DNA of 64,000 nucleotides from Bathynomus jamesi (taxonomy: Eukaryota > Arthropoda > Malacostraca > Isopoda > Cirolanidae). The stretch covers positions 360,001 through 424,000 of the forward strand of contig JAJOZX010000998.1 of assembly GCA_023014485.1 (NCBI GenBank). Reading direction: 5' to 3'. This document shows positions 22,891 to 33,246 of the stretch, piece by piece. Position 1 is the stretch's first letter. Each line of letters starts with the position of its first letter. The translations under genes and the position numbers were made by a program. Under the pieces are notes generated by a model. It was not told the origin of the DNA, did no database searches, and saw only the letters and a program-made list of their open reading frames with translations.

Positions 22891-23437
22891 CCAAATATGA
22901 TAAAAACCCACTCTAATAGACAGAGTTTATTTCCACAACAGTTTCGATGCCTACTGGCATCCTCTTCGGGTGGATACAGAAAAACGAATGATCCAAAAAC
23001 AAGAGGGAAAACAGCCCAGGGACCATTAAGAAATTCGCACCTAGGTTAGATCCCGTACTCCCGACACTGGAACGACATTTTTATTAATTAAAGGGACCCA
23101 CATATAAGTACATTCACACAAATTTAAAACTATCTTCTTTTTCTATACATACAGATTCTATTATTTTTTTATTTTACATAATTATTACATTTATTATTAA
23201 ATTTATTACATTTAATATTGCATTATTATTTATTACAGAAATTATAAATTTATTATTACATGTAGAACCTACAGTAGGTGCGAATTTCTTAATGGTCCCT
23301 GGACTGTTTTCCCTCTTGTTTTTGGTTCATTCGTTTTTCTGTATCCACCCGAAGAGGATGGCAGTGGGCATCGAAACTGTTGTGGAAATAAACTCTGTCT
23401 ATTAGAGTGGGTCTTTTATTATCATATTTTGACCTTC
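22891..23437. mobile_element. Inverted arms with hammerhead-like core, Penelope-type relic
   Basis: Two arms of about 155 bases (22891-23046 and 23277-23437) are near-perfect inverted copies. Each holds CCGAAGAGGATG and GCATCGAAAC separated by a short loop. This fits the hammerhead pattern CUGANGA, stem II, GAAA with one C for U. In the left copy stem II (GATGCC/GGCATC) is perfect. Hammerhead motifs are known in the terminal repeats of Penelope-like elements, which also occur inverted. No RT or GIY-YIG coding sequence remains between the arms, so family assignment is inference. Confidence 0.55.
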
Positions 23438-23449
23438 ACGTAGAAAAAA

Positions 23450-24400
23450 GTGTTTTCTTGCATTTAATAACCAAATAGATGGTTTACTTTTTTATAACCA
23501 GTCGAAATAATTAATTTAACCATGTTGTGATTCCACGTATCAGGTTAATTTTTTAGGTAATAAACCGAAATGGTTATTGCGATCATAGCGTGGTTGGAAT
23601 AATCGTTTGGAATGATTGGCAAATAGTTAACCATGTACTACAACCATGTTGTAATAAACACCTTTCTGTACGTCAAATCTACTTTTTAAAAAAACATCAA
23701 TAACAAATAAACAAATTTCTGTACAAATACAGTTTGAGGAAAAACGTCTCGATAAGAAAAATTCTTTTGGAGAAATAAGGAAAACTTGACATAAAAAATT
23801 ACTGAAGGTGGACTTACGACGCATTCGGTTTTTTTTTTCTATGATTGGATATCCAATACACTGACCCTCCAAGACACGCCCCTTTTTACAGAATTGTAAA
23901 CAAATAAAAATAAAGATAGTAACGATCCCTCATTCCCCACTCCCTACATATTTGATGTTACAAATAATTCAGAAAGAGACGGAGGGAATATCCCCAGTTC
24001 TACAAATAAAAAAATATCCAGAGAAGTTTATGGAATTAACATCTAAATTAATTATATGAAGAATTATACAAAAATTCTTTGCAGCAGAACATTATCTATT
24101 ACCATTTTTATGCTTTTCAATGTAAAAAGTCAAAATTAACAACATATAACTTTGGCAAACATAGCGATAGCCCTTTCTAAAAGGAAAGAGTTTTCTACCT
24201 CGTTTGTAAATATATGAAAAACAAATAATTTTACTGAAAGGTTGAACTGTAATTGAAAAACAAAATGATACAGCTGTGGCCGAACGGGGCAACAGTGCTT
24301 TTCAAGAAAAATCATACTGTGTGTTCACGACCGCTTTTGTAAAGTTGTGAAAATCAAAGACGTTTACGTGAAAGCTTAAACTACAATATAATTATAATAA
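23450..24400. other. No gene recognised
   Basis: AT-rich spacer. A few diverged repeats of an AACCA-containing word lie near 23466-23650. No supported gene. Confidence 0.5.
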
Positions 24401-24404
24401 AGGG

Positions 24405-24476
<72 letters not shown>
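24405..24476. repeat. (TA)n microsatellite
   Basis: About 70 bases of alternating TA. Confidence 0.97.
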
Positions 24477-24480
<4 letters not shown>

Positions 24481-24712
24481 TACTGCACGCTAGAATAAAA
24501 TGATGCCAAAAAAAGAAGATGCAGTAAACATTTTCATCATATTCATACATTATCATATCGTAGAGTGCATAAAATTTTAAAAAGTCTCGTCAAAGTGTAT
24601 AATATTTAATGTATTTGCAGTGAAGCTCAAAGCTTAAAGGCCAAATTAAATTAAAATAAATTTCAAAAGTCAAATGAACATTTGCATGTTTTATGTTAAA
24701 ATTATTATAATG

Positions 24713-25734
24713 CGAGGGCCACTCATTATATTTTGCCCCACCTTTTTTTTTCTTTCCAAGTTTCCTTGCAAGTTCCAGAAATTTTGTACACAAGTAGTTA
24801 CATACCTTTTTTACAAGTCTGTGGAGTCTCTGTAGGGTAGAAATATATGCCTCTGAGTACATTGTTTGTCTTTTCTTCATAATGTCCACCAGAATCACCC
24901 CTTTCATGTCCCAGAAGATGGTGGCCATAACCTTTCGTGCAGAGGGAGCCATTTTGGACTTTTTCTTGCGTGGGGAGTCTGCGTGATGCCACTCCATGGA
25001 TTGGCGTTTTGTTTCAGGTTCAAAGTGGTGTACCCAAATCTCATCCCCAGTCACAATTCGTGAAAGAAAGTCATCCCCTTCTGTCTCGTATCGAACCGAC
25101 GACTCAGAAGCAATTTATTTTCTTTGGGCTTTGTGATCTTCAGTCAATTCGCGAGGAACAAACCGTGAACACACTTTTGAGTATCCCAGTTGCTGAATCA
25201 TCGTATTCACACTTCCTTCACTAATTCCTAGCTCCAGTGATAGCTCCTTGTATGTGACGCGCCGATTTGATCGAATGATGCTGTTAGCACGTTGCACAGT
25301 GTGAGATGTCAGAGCCGATGCCGGGCGACCGCTGCGTGGCTCATCATCGAAGCTGGTTCTCCCTCTCTCCGATGATCTCACACGTTTAGACCAGCGTCCA
25401 ACTGTGCTTCGATCAACAACAACATCTCCGTAAACGTTTTGCAGACGTTTGTGAATATTTCCAACTGTTTCTATCTCTGGATAAGAACTTGATAACAGCT
25501 CTCTGTTTACGACGCACATCACTCTCAGAGGCAATTTTCGAAACTGTGTTAACTATCGGTTTTATACAAGGACGTTTAAAAGCTGTTTTATAGAAGGAGG
25601 GGAGGTTCAAACTGGAAAAATCCAGTTATGAAGCACAGAAAGTTCAAACTTACGGCCCAAAAGACATTTCAGCCCCATGGCCTATTATTTAGCTAAGAAA
25701 GAAGGGTGGGGCAAAATATATTGAGTGCCTCTAG
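24713..25734 (-). mobile_element. Mariner transposon copy A, internally deleted
   Basis: Same mariner family as the copies at 32214 and 40460. The ends match the family inverted repeat (ACTCAATATATTTTGCCC and relatives). On the minus strand, 25534-25115 holds the N-terminal helix-turn-helix region (HKRLQNVYGDVVVDRSTVGRW, RSGRPASA, ELGISEGSVNTMIQQLG). After a frameshift, 25054-24590 holds TGDEIWVHHFEPETKRQSMEW with the first catalytic aspartate. It continues to LQRLHRLVKKV and then jumps to the 3' untranslated region. The second and third catalytic aspartates are deleted, which explains its length of about 1.0 kb against 1.34 kb for copy C. Confidence 0.9.
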
Positions 25735-25739
25735 TACTT

Positions 25740-26530
25740 TAATAATTGTAATAATTTTAATATTTGTTTTATCAGTACAAGGATATCTATCTCTTTATCT
25801 AATCTGATCTCTCTCTACTCAGTACTCTTCCCAGAAAGTACTGTATCTTTCGTCTACAGTTTTTAATACCGTCATTGCTAGTGCTTTATATTTTTCTCGT
25901 ATTATTTTTAATGAACTCATAACGTAATACAGAAGTGCATAATACAATATAGAAAGTAAGAGTTATAAATCAATGGGAATACTACTGACTCATAACACTA
26001 AATTTTGCAACTGCTTCATTTGATATTCAAGTATGAAACCTAAAACGCAAACGTATTTTTTTTTCATGTAACCAGCAAAGATAAATTTTTAATGTATAGC
26101 TGTTATATACAATTTTCCTTTCATTATACTTTTTCCAACTATCCTATACCTCTTCTTTCCAAACAGATTTCTGTTAGAAGTGACTGGCGAGAAAAGAACC
26201 TCAATTGTCCTTTTATTATTCCAATATTAACGTTTTACACTTCAATAGGTGTAAGCACTGCATGAAAGTTCATTTCCACTTCAAGCGACATTTCCTTGGC
26301 TTTTTTCTTTCAACAAAGTTCTGTTTCTATAACAAACTTAGGGTGAATCTTAGGGTTAGTTCGCAGTTCTGTACGCTGCTCAAACTAAAGGGGTTCCGCT
26401 GGGGTCAGGTTTGGGACCAGTACTTTCATAATACCTGGATGTTAATAACTTTGATGTAAACTTAATAAGTGAAATTTTCAGGTAAAACAATCAGCAGGCA
26501 GAATGGGGATCATTTGCAATGCGATCGTAA
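25740..26530. other. No gene; holds dispersed repeat R1 copy 2 (about 26130-26420)
   Basis: AT-rich sequence. The part around 26130-26420 shares blocks with 18700-19060 and, inverted, with 28890-29190 (CTGGCGAGAA, then GTTTTACACTT...GGTGTAAGCACTGCA). Confidence 0.5.
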
Positions 26531-26537
26531 TACAATA

Positions 26538-27743
26538 CAGGGTGTCCCATAAGTCCGGCATCATAGGAGAAATTCATATTTTTCTATTTCTACAAACCAT
26601 AATTCATATTTTTCTCTTTCTAGAGGCCATAATGTCTGTGAACAAGGAAGAACGAATCCAAATAATTCTACTCATAGGAAATCGGAGTCAAAGAGAGGCC
26701 GCTGCTGAATTTAACAGACTGCATCCAGACCGCGAGCCAATAACACAGAGTTGTGTTAGCAGACTTGTTGCAAAGTTTAAGGAAACAGGATCCATAGAAG
26801 ATAAACCACGCAGTGGACCTTCAAGGAAGTCCACTGACGATGATACAGCGACTGCTATCCTGGCTCATTTTAACAGAAGTCCCAATAAGTCTCTTCGGCG
26901 ATTGTCCGCCGAGACAGGAGTGTCAAAAAGTAGCATCCATCGCATTCTTCAGGCTTACAAATGGCATCCATATAAACTTCAGATCCTACAGAAATTAAGC
27001 GAAGATGATCCCGACCGGTGGATGGAATTTTGTGAATGGGCTACGGAACAATATGCTCGGGATGCCAATTTCCCGTCCACCATTCGTCAGTGACGAGGCT
27101 GTTTTTTTATGGAAATGGTGAGGTAAATCGGCAGAACACCGCTACTGGTCTCAAAACAACCCTCACTGGTATACCTCTTCAAAGGAACAAGGTACAGCTC
27201 GGGTGATGGTATGGTGTGGCATTTGGAAGGATCGCATCATAGGCCCCTCTTTTTCGATGAACATGTCACTGGAGGCACCTACCTACGTATGCTCAAGGAA
27301 GAAGCATTTCCCAGTGTCTTGAACGAAGAAGGAATTTCCCAACATGGTTCCAGCAAGACGGCGCTCCTGCACATTACAGCACCCAAGTAAGGGAATACTG
27401 TACCAACAATTCCCTGGTCATTGGATAGGACGTCGAGGGCCTGTGGAATGGCCAGCTAGAAGCCGGATCTCACGCCACTAGATTTTATATCTGGGGCCAC
27501 TTGAAAGCGCTGGTATACGCAGAGAAAATTAGGAGTGTTGAACATTTGCGGCAGCGCATTATTGGGGCATGTAACACCATTACTCCTGACATCATTCACC
27601 GTGTGCTTGCTGACTGGGTATCACGTCTGAATTTGTGTATTGAAAACAATGGTGGACATATTGAGCACGTTCTGTAAATAAAAGCTTTTGTTTTGCCTTT
27701 TTTTATTATTTTTCCTTTGATGCCGAACTTATGGGATACCCTG
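26538..27743 (+). mobile_element. Mariner-type transposon with TA duplication, near full length
   Basis: Left end CAGGGTGTCCCATAAGTCCG and right end complementary (CGAACTTATGGGATACCCTG), with TA on both sides. At 1.2 kb it is the size of a complete Tc1/mariner element. It encodes one broken transposase (separate entry). Confidence 0.93.
26632..27677 (+). pseudogene. Mariner-type (DDE_3) transposase, broken
   Basis: Cut-and-paste transposase of the Tc1/mariner type with the long N-terminal double helix-turn-helix. The ATG at 26632 lies about 95 bases inside the left terminus. Residues 1-60 hold the first HTH (EERIQIILLIGNRSQREAAA, then CVSRLVAKFKETGSI), then DKPRSGPSRK. Residues 85-115 hold the second HTH (SLRRLSAETGVSKSSIHRIL). 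The frame stops at 27093 just where the first catalytic aspartate is expected. Later frames contain QQDGAPAHY (second catalytic D) near 27350. The reading frame ends at 27677, about 65 bases inside the right terminus. Several frameshifts and a stop make it inactive. An upstream in-frame ATG at 26503 lies outside the element and is not the start. Confidence 0.88.
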
Positions 27744-27749
27744 TATAAT

Positions 27750-28885
27750 GGTAGCGTTGTCTAAGTGGAATTTAACGTAGATAAGTGAGAAAGTCTTGTA
27801 TAAAGGTTGCACCAATAGGACTTTAAATCACATTATGGTAAATAGGGTGTTAAACGTAATCTTGGAAGAAAAGAGTTGTTGTTGCGAAAGACTCAAATTT
27901 TCATAACGGTGTTAGGTTGCGAGCAGCAAGGATAAAAACGTTTGGTATTTTATTTCTTGTAATTTTAATATAAATCTAAAGAGATTGTTTTGTTTACATA
28001 TAGGTCGCTTGTTAGGCCTTACTAACAGCATGAAGAAGAACTTAAGATGTACTTGATGCACTCGTAAATAGGCGTTCAAGAGAAATTAATCAAAATGTTT
28101 CAAAACGTTTGACAAGAATATAACGAAATAATTTTTCTCTTATTAAATTATCGAAAACAGGAACGGGTTCTAAGAATATATTGGATAAGTATTTTGATGG
28201 CATGAACTCGCGATAATATTAATATTTTAAAAGCTTTCGTAATATGTCATTAAAGGGAAGGTAAATTACGGTGTTATTCAGTTTGGGCAAGGAAAGAGCT
28301 CGATTTTCCTCTTGTAGTAAATATAGTAAGAGCCGATGAACGGGTTTGAATTCAGAACACTGGGAAGTTTCAAATAGAAATTCTCTGGGGTCAGAGCATT
28401 CAAATAGCCAGTTAAATTTATAGGAAAGCAGATGTATTAGATCATTAACGTTTACTTTCAGATATAAGTGCAGTGATGTCCCTTTTTGGTAAATGTAGTA
28501 AGAGTTTGTAGTCTAAATTGGTTTCGGGGCAGTGGATGTTGTCAATATGAGATCGCTCGGGAATTGCAACTTCCGAGGAAGCTTATAAAAGAATGGTGGG
28601 ATTGAGGATGGTGATGGTTCATTTTGCTCATAAATGTAGTACGCGGCGCTGTTCAGGTCTGCTTCACAGCACTGACGATTCTCAAATGATAGCCCTTTTC
28701 ATTTTTCTGCTTTACTCTTTTATTTATTAGTGAGAATTCTTGGTTCTAAAACCTTCGAATAATTACTGTATGTTCATATTTTGTTGGGAGCCACTTTTTC
28801 TCCCACCTTTCTTCCTTTTGCTTCTTCATATTTTTTATAAAAATATTGACGTCAGTGAACCTTAGTTTCTTACCGGGAGTGATAG
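27750..28885. other. No gene recognised
   Basis: AT-rich spacer. A pair of loosely similar segments near 28300-28400 and 28480-28560 (AAATATAGTAAGAG / AAATGTAGTAAGAG) suggests an old local duplication. Confidence 0.45.
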
Positions 28886-28889
28886 TCAG

Positions 28890-29190
28890 GGCACAGTAGT
28901 AGTAGTAGTAATGATCCCTTTTGCTAAAAAATAGAGTAGGAAGAGCTGGCCAAGTTTGGTGCCAGAGTACTCCAAGTTGACCCCATGAAAAGAAAATGTG
29001 GTGAGAGAAAAAGTTGCCAAAGGAAAGTAAAGTGGTTCGGAAAGAAAAAGAATTTTCCTGCAGTGCTTACACCGATCCAAGTGTAAAACACTGATACCGG
29101 AATAGGAGTGTTAGAAAAGTGTACGACATGCAAGGCTCTTCTTCTCTCGCCAGCCGCTTCTGGCTTAAAAACAGCCTTAAAAAAAGAATT
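28890..29190. repeat. Dispersed repeat R1, copy 3 (inverted relative to copies 1 and 2)
   Basis: Read in reverse complement it shares GTTTTACACTT, GGTGTAAGCACTGCA and the CTGGCGAGA block with 26130-26420. A short AGT run lies at 28897-28912. Confidence 0.5.
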
Positions 29191-29580
29191 AGAGGAAAAG
29201 GTGTGATGGAAGAAAAATTGCAGATAACACCCTCACCATGCGTATACTTATCTCGTGTACCAGTTCACTCAAAAAGAATAGTTTAAGTAACAATTACATG
29301 AAATCTAAGCTACTAAAATATAGTACATCATGCGATTTTTTTGGAATGTTTTTATAAATAGAAAAAGGAATTTTTCATCATTGTCATCATCATTTTTTAT
29401 TTCGTTATGTTTATCCTCATCTTCTCCATCTGCTATCAGTGCCACTGAGCATTTTATTTTAATTTGGGTTATGTACTATATCCATATTAAGTTCAGAGTT
29501 TTAAAGTATCTATCAAGTCGATTTTTAATCCTGTTCACGGACGTACTCGACACGATTGTCCTCGGTTAGCTATTCAAGAG
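29190..29580. other. No gene recognised
   Basis: Spacer between R1 and the minus-strand LINE. The small frame at 29330-29569 is low-complexity and unsupported. Confidence 0.5.
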
Positions 29581-29584
29581 TGTT

Positions 29585-30608
29585 TGATGATTTTATAATT
29601 GGAAAAGCCCTTAACAAATTTTGTCTTAAATCTTTTACCGCGTAACACGAATCCGTTATTTCTGTTAACACTTCAAAAATCTAATAAAATTTTTTTCATA
29701 TCTTAAAAAATTGAATTAGCTCGTCTCTCAATCGCCGCGTTTCAAGAAAATATAGATCTAATTCCTGTAATCTATCTTCATGGCGTTTATTTCTAAAAGA
29801 TGGAAGTAATTTTCTGGCTCTACGTATTCACGGGGAAGGGACAATTCGACGTGGCCGACTCGATGCGACCCAACTCGATGTGGCCGACTCGATGTCAAGA
29901 CAACTCGATGTCAAGCCAAGTCGATGCCAGGCCAAGTCGATTTCATTTTCTTTATATATTTAATGTGGGTTAACTGAATGCCCGGTTAGGTTAACTGTAC
30001 GCCCTTGACGATTGGTTAGGTTAAGTTGTGATATTTTCGTTAAAACTAACGAAAATATCCTTTAGGGATATCACATCGAGTTGTCCTGACATCGAGTCGG
30101 CCACATCGAGTTGGGTCGCATCGAGTCGGCCACATCGAATCGTACCCAACCCGTATTCACGTAAACCAAAATTGAACCGCCTTCTCCAAATAAAGTCTTA
30201 TAAGTGGTTTGTATAAATGTGCAATTATATAAAGGTACAATTGTATCTTTTGATTTGTTATGGAAGTTTGGTGAAGTGAAACCTAATACTTTTCTTTGTC
30301 CTAGTGTATGACTCATCACACTGCTTTTCAACTTTTAAGTCCTTTGTGGTGAACATACTTAAATCCTTTTCTTTCCATACACCGCTCAACTCTCTACTCG
30401 ACACTTTGTATTTTAACTGTAAATTGCGCGACTCAGAATGCATAACTTTACATTTATGGACTGTGTATTAATTTCATTTGCCTTTTTTTCCGATCATGCT
30501 ACTATTTTCGTTTAAATCGCTTCGAATGTTATCTTTATCATAAATGCTAGTCGTTTTTCTTCCTATTTTACTGTCGTCGGCGAACTTCTTGAATTTACTT
30601 GTTGAGGT

Positions 30609-30651
<43 letters not shown>

Positions 30652-30730
30652 TATGAACAACATAGGACCTAATACTGACCTTTCATGAACTACGCTAGCG
30701 TCGTGCAGCATTGCAATCCGCACCTAGTGA
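29585..30730 (-). mobile_element. LINE RT fragment, minus strand, split by insertions
   Basis: On the minus strand the order is: an RT block resembling SVLGPMLFIY (about 30690), FADDSKIGRK (motif C, about 30590), VWKEKDLSMFTTKDL (about 30390), VLGFTSPNFHNKSKD and VPLYNCTFIQTTYKTLFG (about 30290-30190). A foldback insertion at 29832-30152 follows, then the C-terminal YFHLLE/KLLPSFRNKRHEDRLQEL-type block (about 29820-29740). A TA microsatellite (30614-30654) also interrupts it. Stops are frequent. This LINE type has the KDL and LPSFRNK signatures and differs from the family at 1-6627. Confidence 0.78.
29832..30152. mobile_element. 321-bp foldback element with 8-bp target duplication
   Basis: Flanked by GTATTCAC on both sides (29824-29831 and 30153-30160). 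The surrounding LINE frame continues across it, which confirms the boundaries. The ends are GGGGAAGGGACAATTCGACG and, inverted, GGGTTGGGTACGATTCGATG. The arms are made of repeated ACTCGATGTGGCCG and AAGTCGATG words. The centre (29973-30060) is the CTGAATGCCCGGTTAGGTTA module found in three other foldbacks. An 8-bp duplication suggests mobilisation by a hAT-type transposase, which is inference. Confidence 0.88.
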
Positions 30731-30739
30731 ACTCCAATT

Positions 30740-31154
30740 TATAACAGAACTAACTAAGACATGAACTGTCTCAAGCCACTCTGAGAAATAGGGACGGAGT
30801 GTAGTGACGAGCCCGCCACACGTAATGTATTTTGTCTCAGCGCCTTTGGTTGGACGAAATGTATAAAATGTGAGGAATAAGATAGTATTTCACGGTAGAA
30901 TGACACTCTCAAAGTAATATATTGGAGGTGTAAAATATTGGAGTATAAAATATTGGAAGTTAAATGGAAAAATCCTTTAACGCATGGTTTGACCTCGTCT
31001 TTTCTTCATTATATTTAAAAAAATAGTTAGATGTTCCAAAAGCTTGGACATAAAATGCAAGATATGAACATGCGAGGAATCAGAGTATTTTTTAAGCCAA
31101 TTTCACTGGGCGACAAGGGTTATTTATATTAATTTATATTTATATATATATATA

Positions 31155-31209
<55 letters not shown>

Positions 31210-31465
31210 TATATATATATATATATATATACAGTTTATACACACACACCTACATTAACTTTTACTGACTGACTTCTCAGGATACATAACCATTGCCTTA
31301 CGATAAACTCTCTTCCACTTCTGGTTCACTCATTATAACCTAAGCACTTTTTGAAACCAGAGTTGTCAACTTTGAATTCCACACGTTGCCAACTTCAAGT
31401 TCTAGACGCTATGAATCATACACAGTTTTATATAGAGAAAAATTGCGTGTTGCCCAGTAATAGGA
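30740..31465. other. No gene; TA microsatellite at 31138-31229
   Basis: AT-rich spacer with a long interrupted TA run and a short CA run. No coding frame. Confidence 0.6.
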
Positions 31466-33246
31466 AATTTCATTCACTAAGCGACAAAACATTTTAGCTG
31501 GGCGACATTTATGTTGCCCAGTTATAATGTTAAAAATTGCACTGCGAAGGATGGGCGAAGGCAAAGACTAGATGGAAAATCTGCCTCTGATGAAAGAAGA
31601 AAGAGATAGTAGGAAATGTCTGTGGTAAAGAAGCGGAAGCAGAATCAGGAGCGAATCAGGAATGATGATGATTATGACACTCGATTATTCAAAAGTTGGA
31701 TTTTCGGTGGAATTTGTTACCCTCCCTTTAGAGCAGTCAGGTTGCTTTTGCAGGTTCAGCGTTTAATATAAAAAAAATATTTTATGGAAGAGAACTGCTG
31801 GATTTAGAATTGCTGAATATACGGTTTTAAACAGCAGCTATGGCGACAGTTATTTGGGGGCCTTAGATATAAATTTTGGCTTATATATGTTATATAATTA
31901 TATACGTTATATATATTAAATTATCATTCATGACATTAGAACAAAAACTAATAATTTCATGATTGTTTCCCAAAATATGCATTTTAAACAAAAAACCTAG
32001 AAATATGCACTTTCGCTCAAAAAAGCTTAAAATATGCATTTGCATATGCGCGTATGCAAATATGGAAAAATCAGAAGCCTAATTATCATATATAGTGCTG
32101 AAGATTTAGCGAAAAATCATCGTGTTAACGGAGTAAGGGGAGTGCAAAAAGTGGTGTGTCTGAGCTGTTGTTGCAGCTTGTTTGAAGGGTCAAATTAAAG
32201 TATATTTAATATACTAGGGGCACTCAATATATTTTGCCCCACCCTTTTTTCTTAGCTAAATAATAAGCCATGGGGCTGAAATGTCTTTTGGGCAGTAAGT
32301 TTGAACTTTCTGCGCTTCACATAATCGGATTTTTCCAGTTTGAACCTCCCCTCCTTGTATAAAACAGCTTTTAAATGCTCTTGTATAAAACCGATGGTTA
32401 ACGCAGTTTAGAAAATGGCGTTTGACAGTGATGTGCGTCGTAAACAGAGAGCTGTTATCGAGTTCTTAACCGCAGAGAAGGAAACAGTTCGAACTATTCA
32501 CAAACGTTTACGGAGATGCTGTTGTTGATCAAAGCACAGTTGGACGCTGGTCTAAACGTGTGAAATCATCGGAGAGAGGGAGAGCCATGCTCGATGATGA
32601 ACCACGCAGCGGTCGCCCGGTATCGGTTGTGACATCTGACACTGTGCAACATGCTAACAGCATCATTCGATGAAATCGGCGCGTCAAATACAAAGAGTTA
32701 TCACTGGAGCTAGGAATTAGTGAAGGAAGTGTGAATACGATAATTCAACAACTGGGGTACTCAAAAGTGTGTTCACGGTTTGTTCCTTGCGAACTGACTG
32801 AAGATCACAAAACCCAAAGAAAAGAAATTGCTTCTGAGTCATTGGTTCGATACAAGACAGAAGGGGATGACTTCCTTTCACGAATCGTGACTGGGGATGA
32901 GACTTGGGTACACCACTTTGAACGTGAAAGAAAACGCCAATCCATGGAGTGGTATCACGCAGACTTCCCGCGCAAGGAAAAGTTTAAAATGGCTCCCTTT
33001 GCAGGAAGGTTATGGCCACCATCTTCTGGGACATGAAAGGGGTGATTCTGGTGGACATTATGAAGAAAAGACAAACAATCAACTCAGAGGTATATATTGC
33101 TACCCTACAGAAACTCCAGAGACGTATAAAGCGAGTTCGACCGGAGAGAAAACTGAAAGACGTCCTTCTTTTGCACGATAACGCAACACCACACAACAAT
33201 TTGCAAACAAGAGAGGCCATTACAAAAATGCGCTTGACTGTGTTAC

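Noticed and set aside
28886..29133. Two overlapping minus-strand frames of 64-69 residues
   Set aside because: They fall in dispersed repeat R1 and are not conserved in the other copies.
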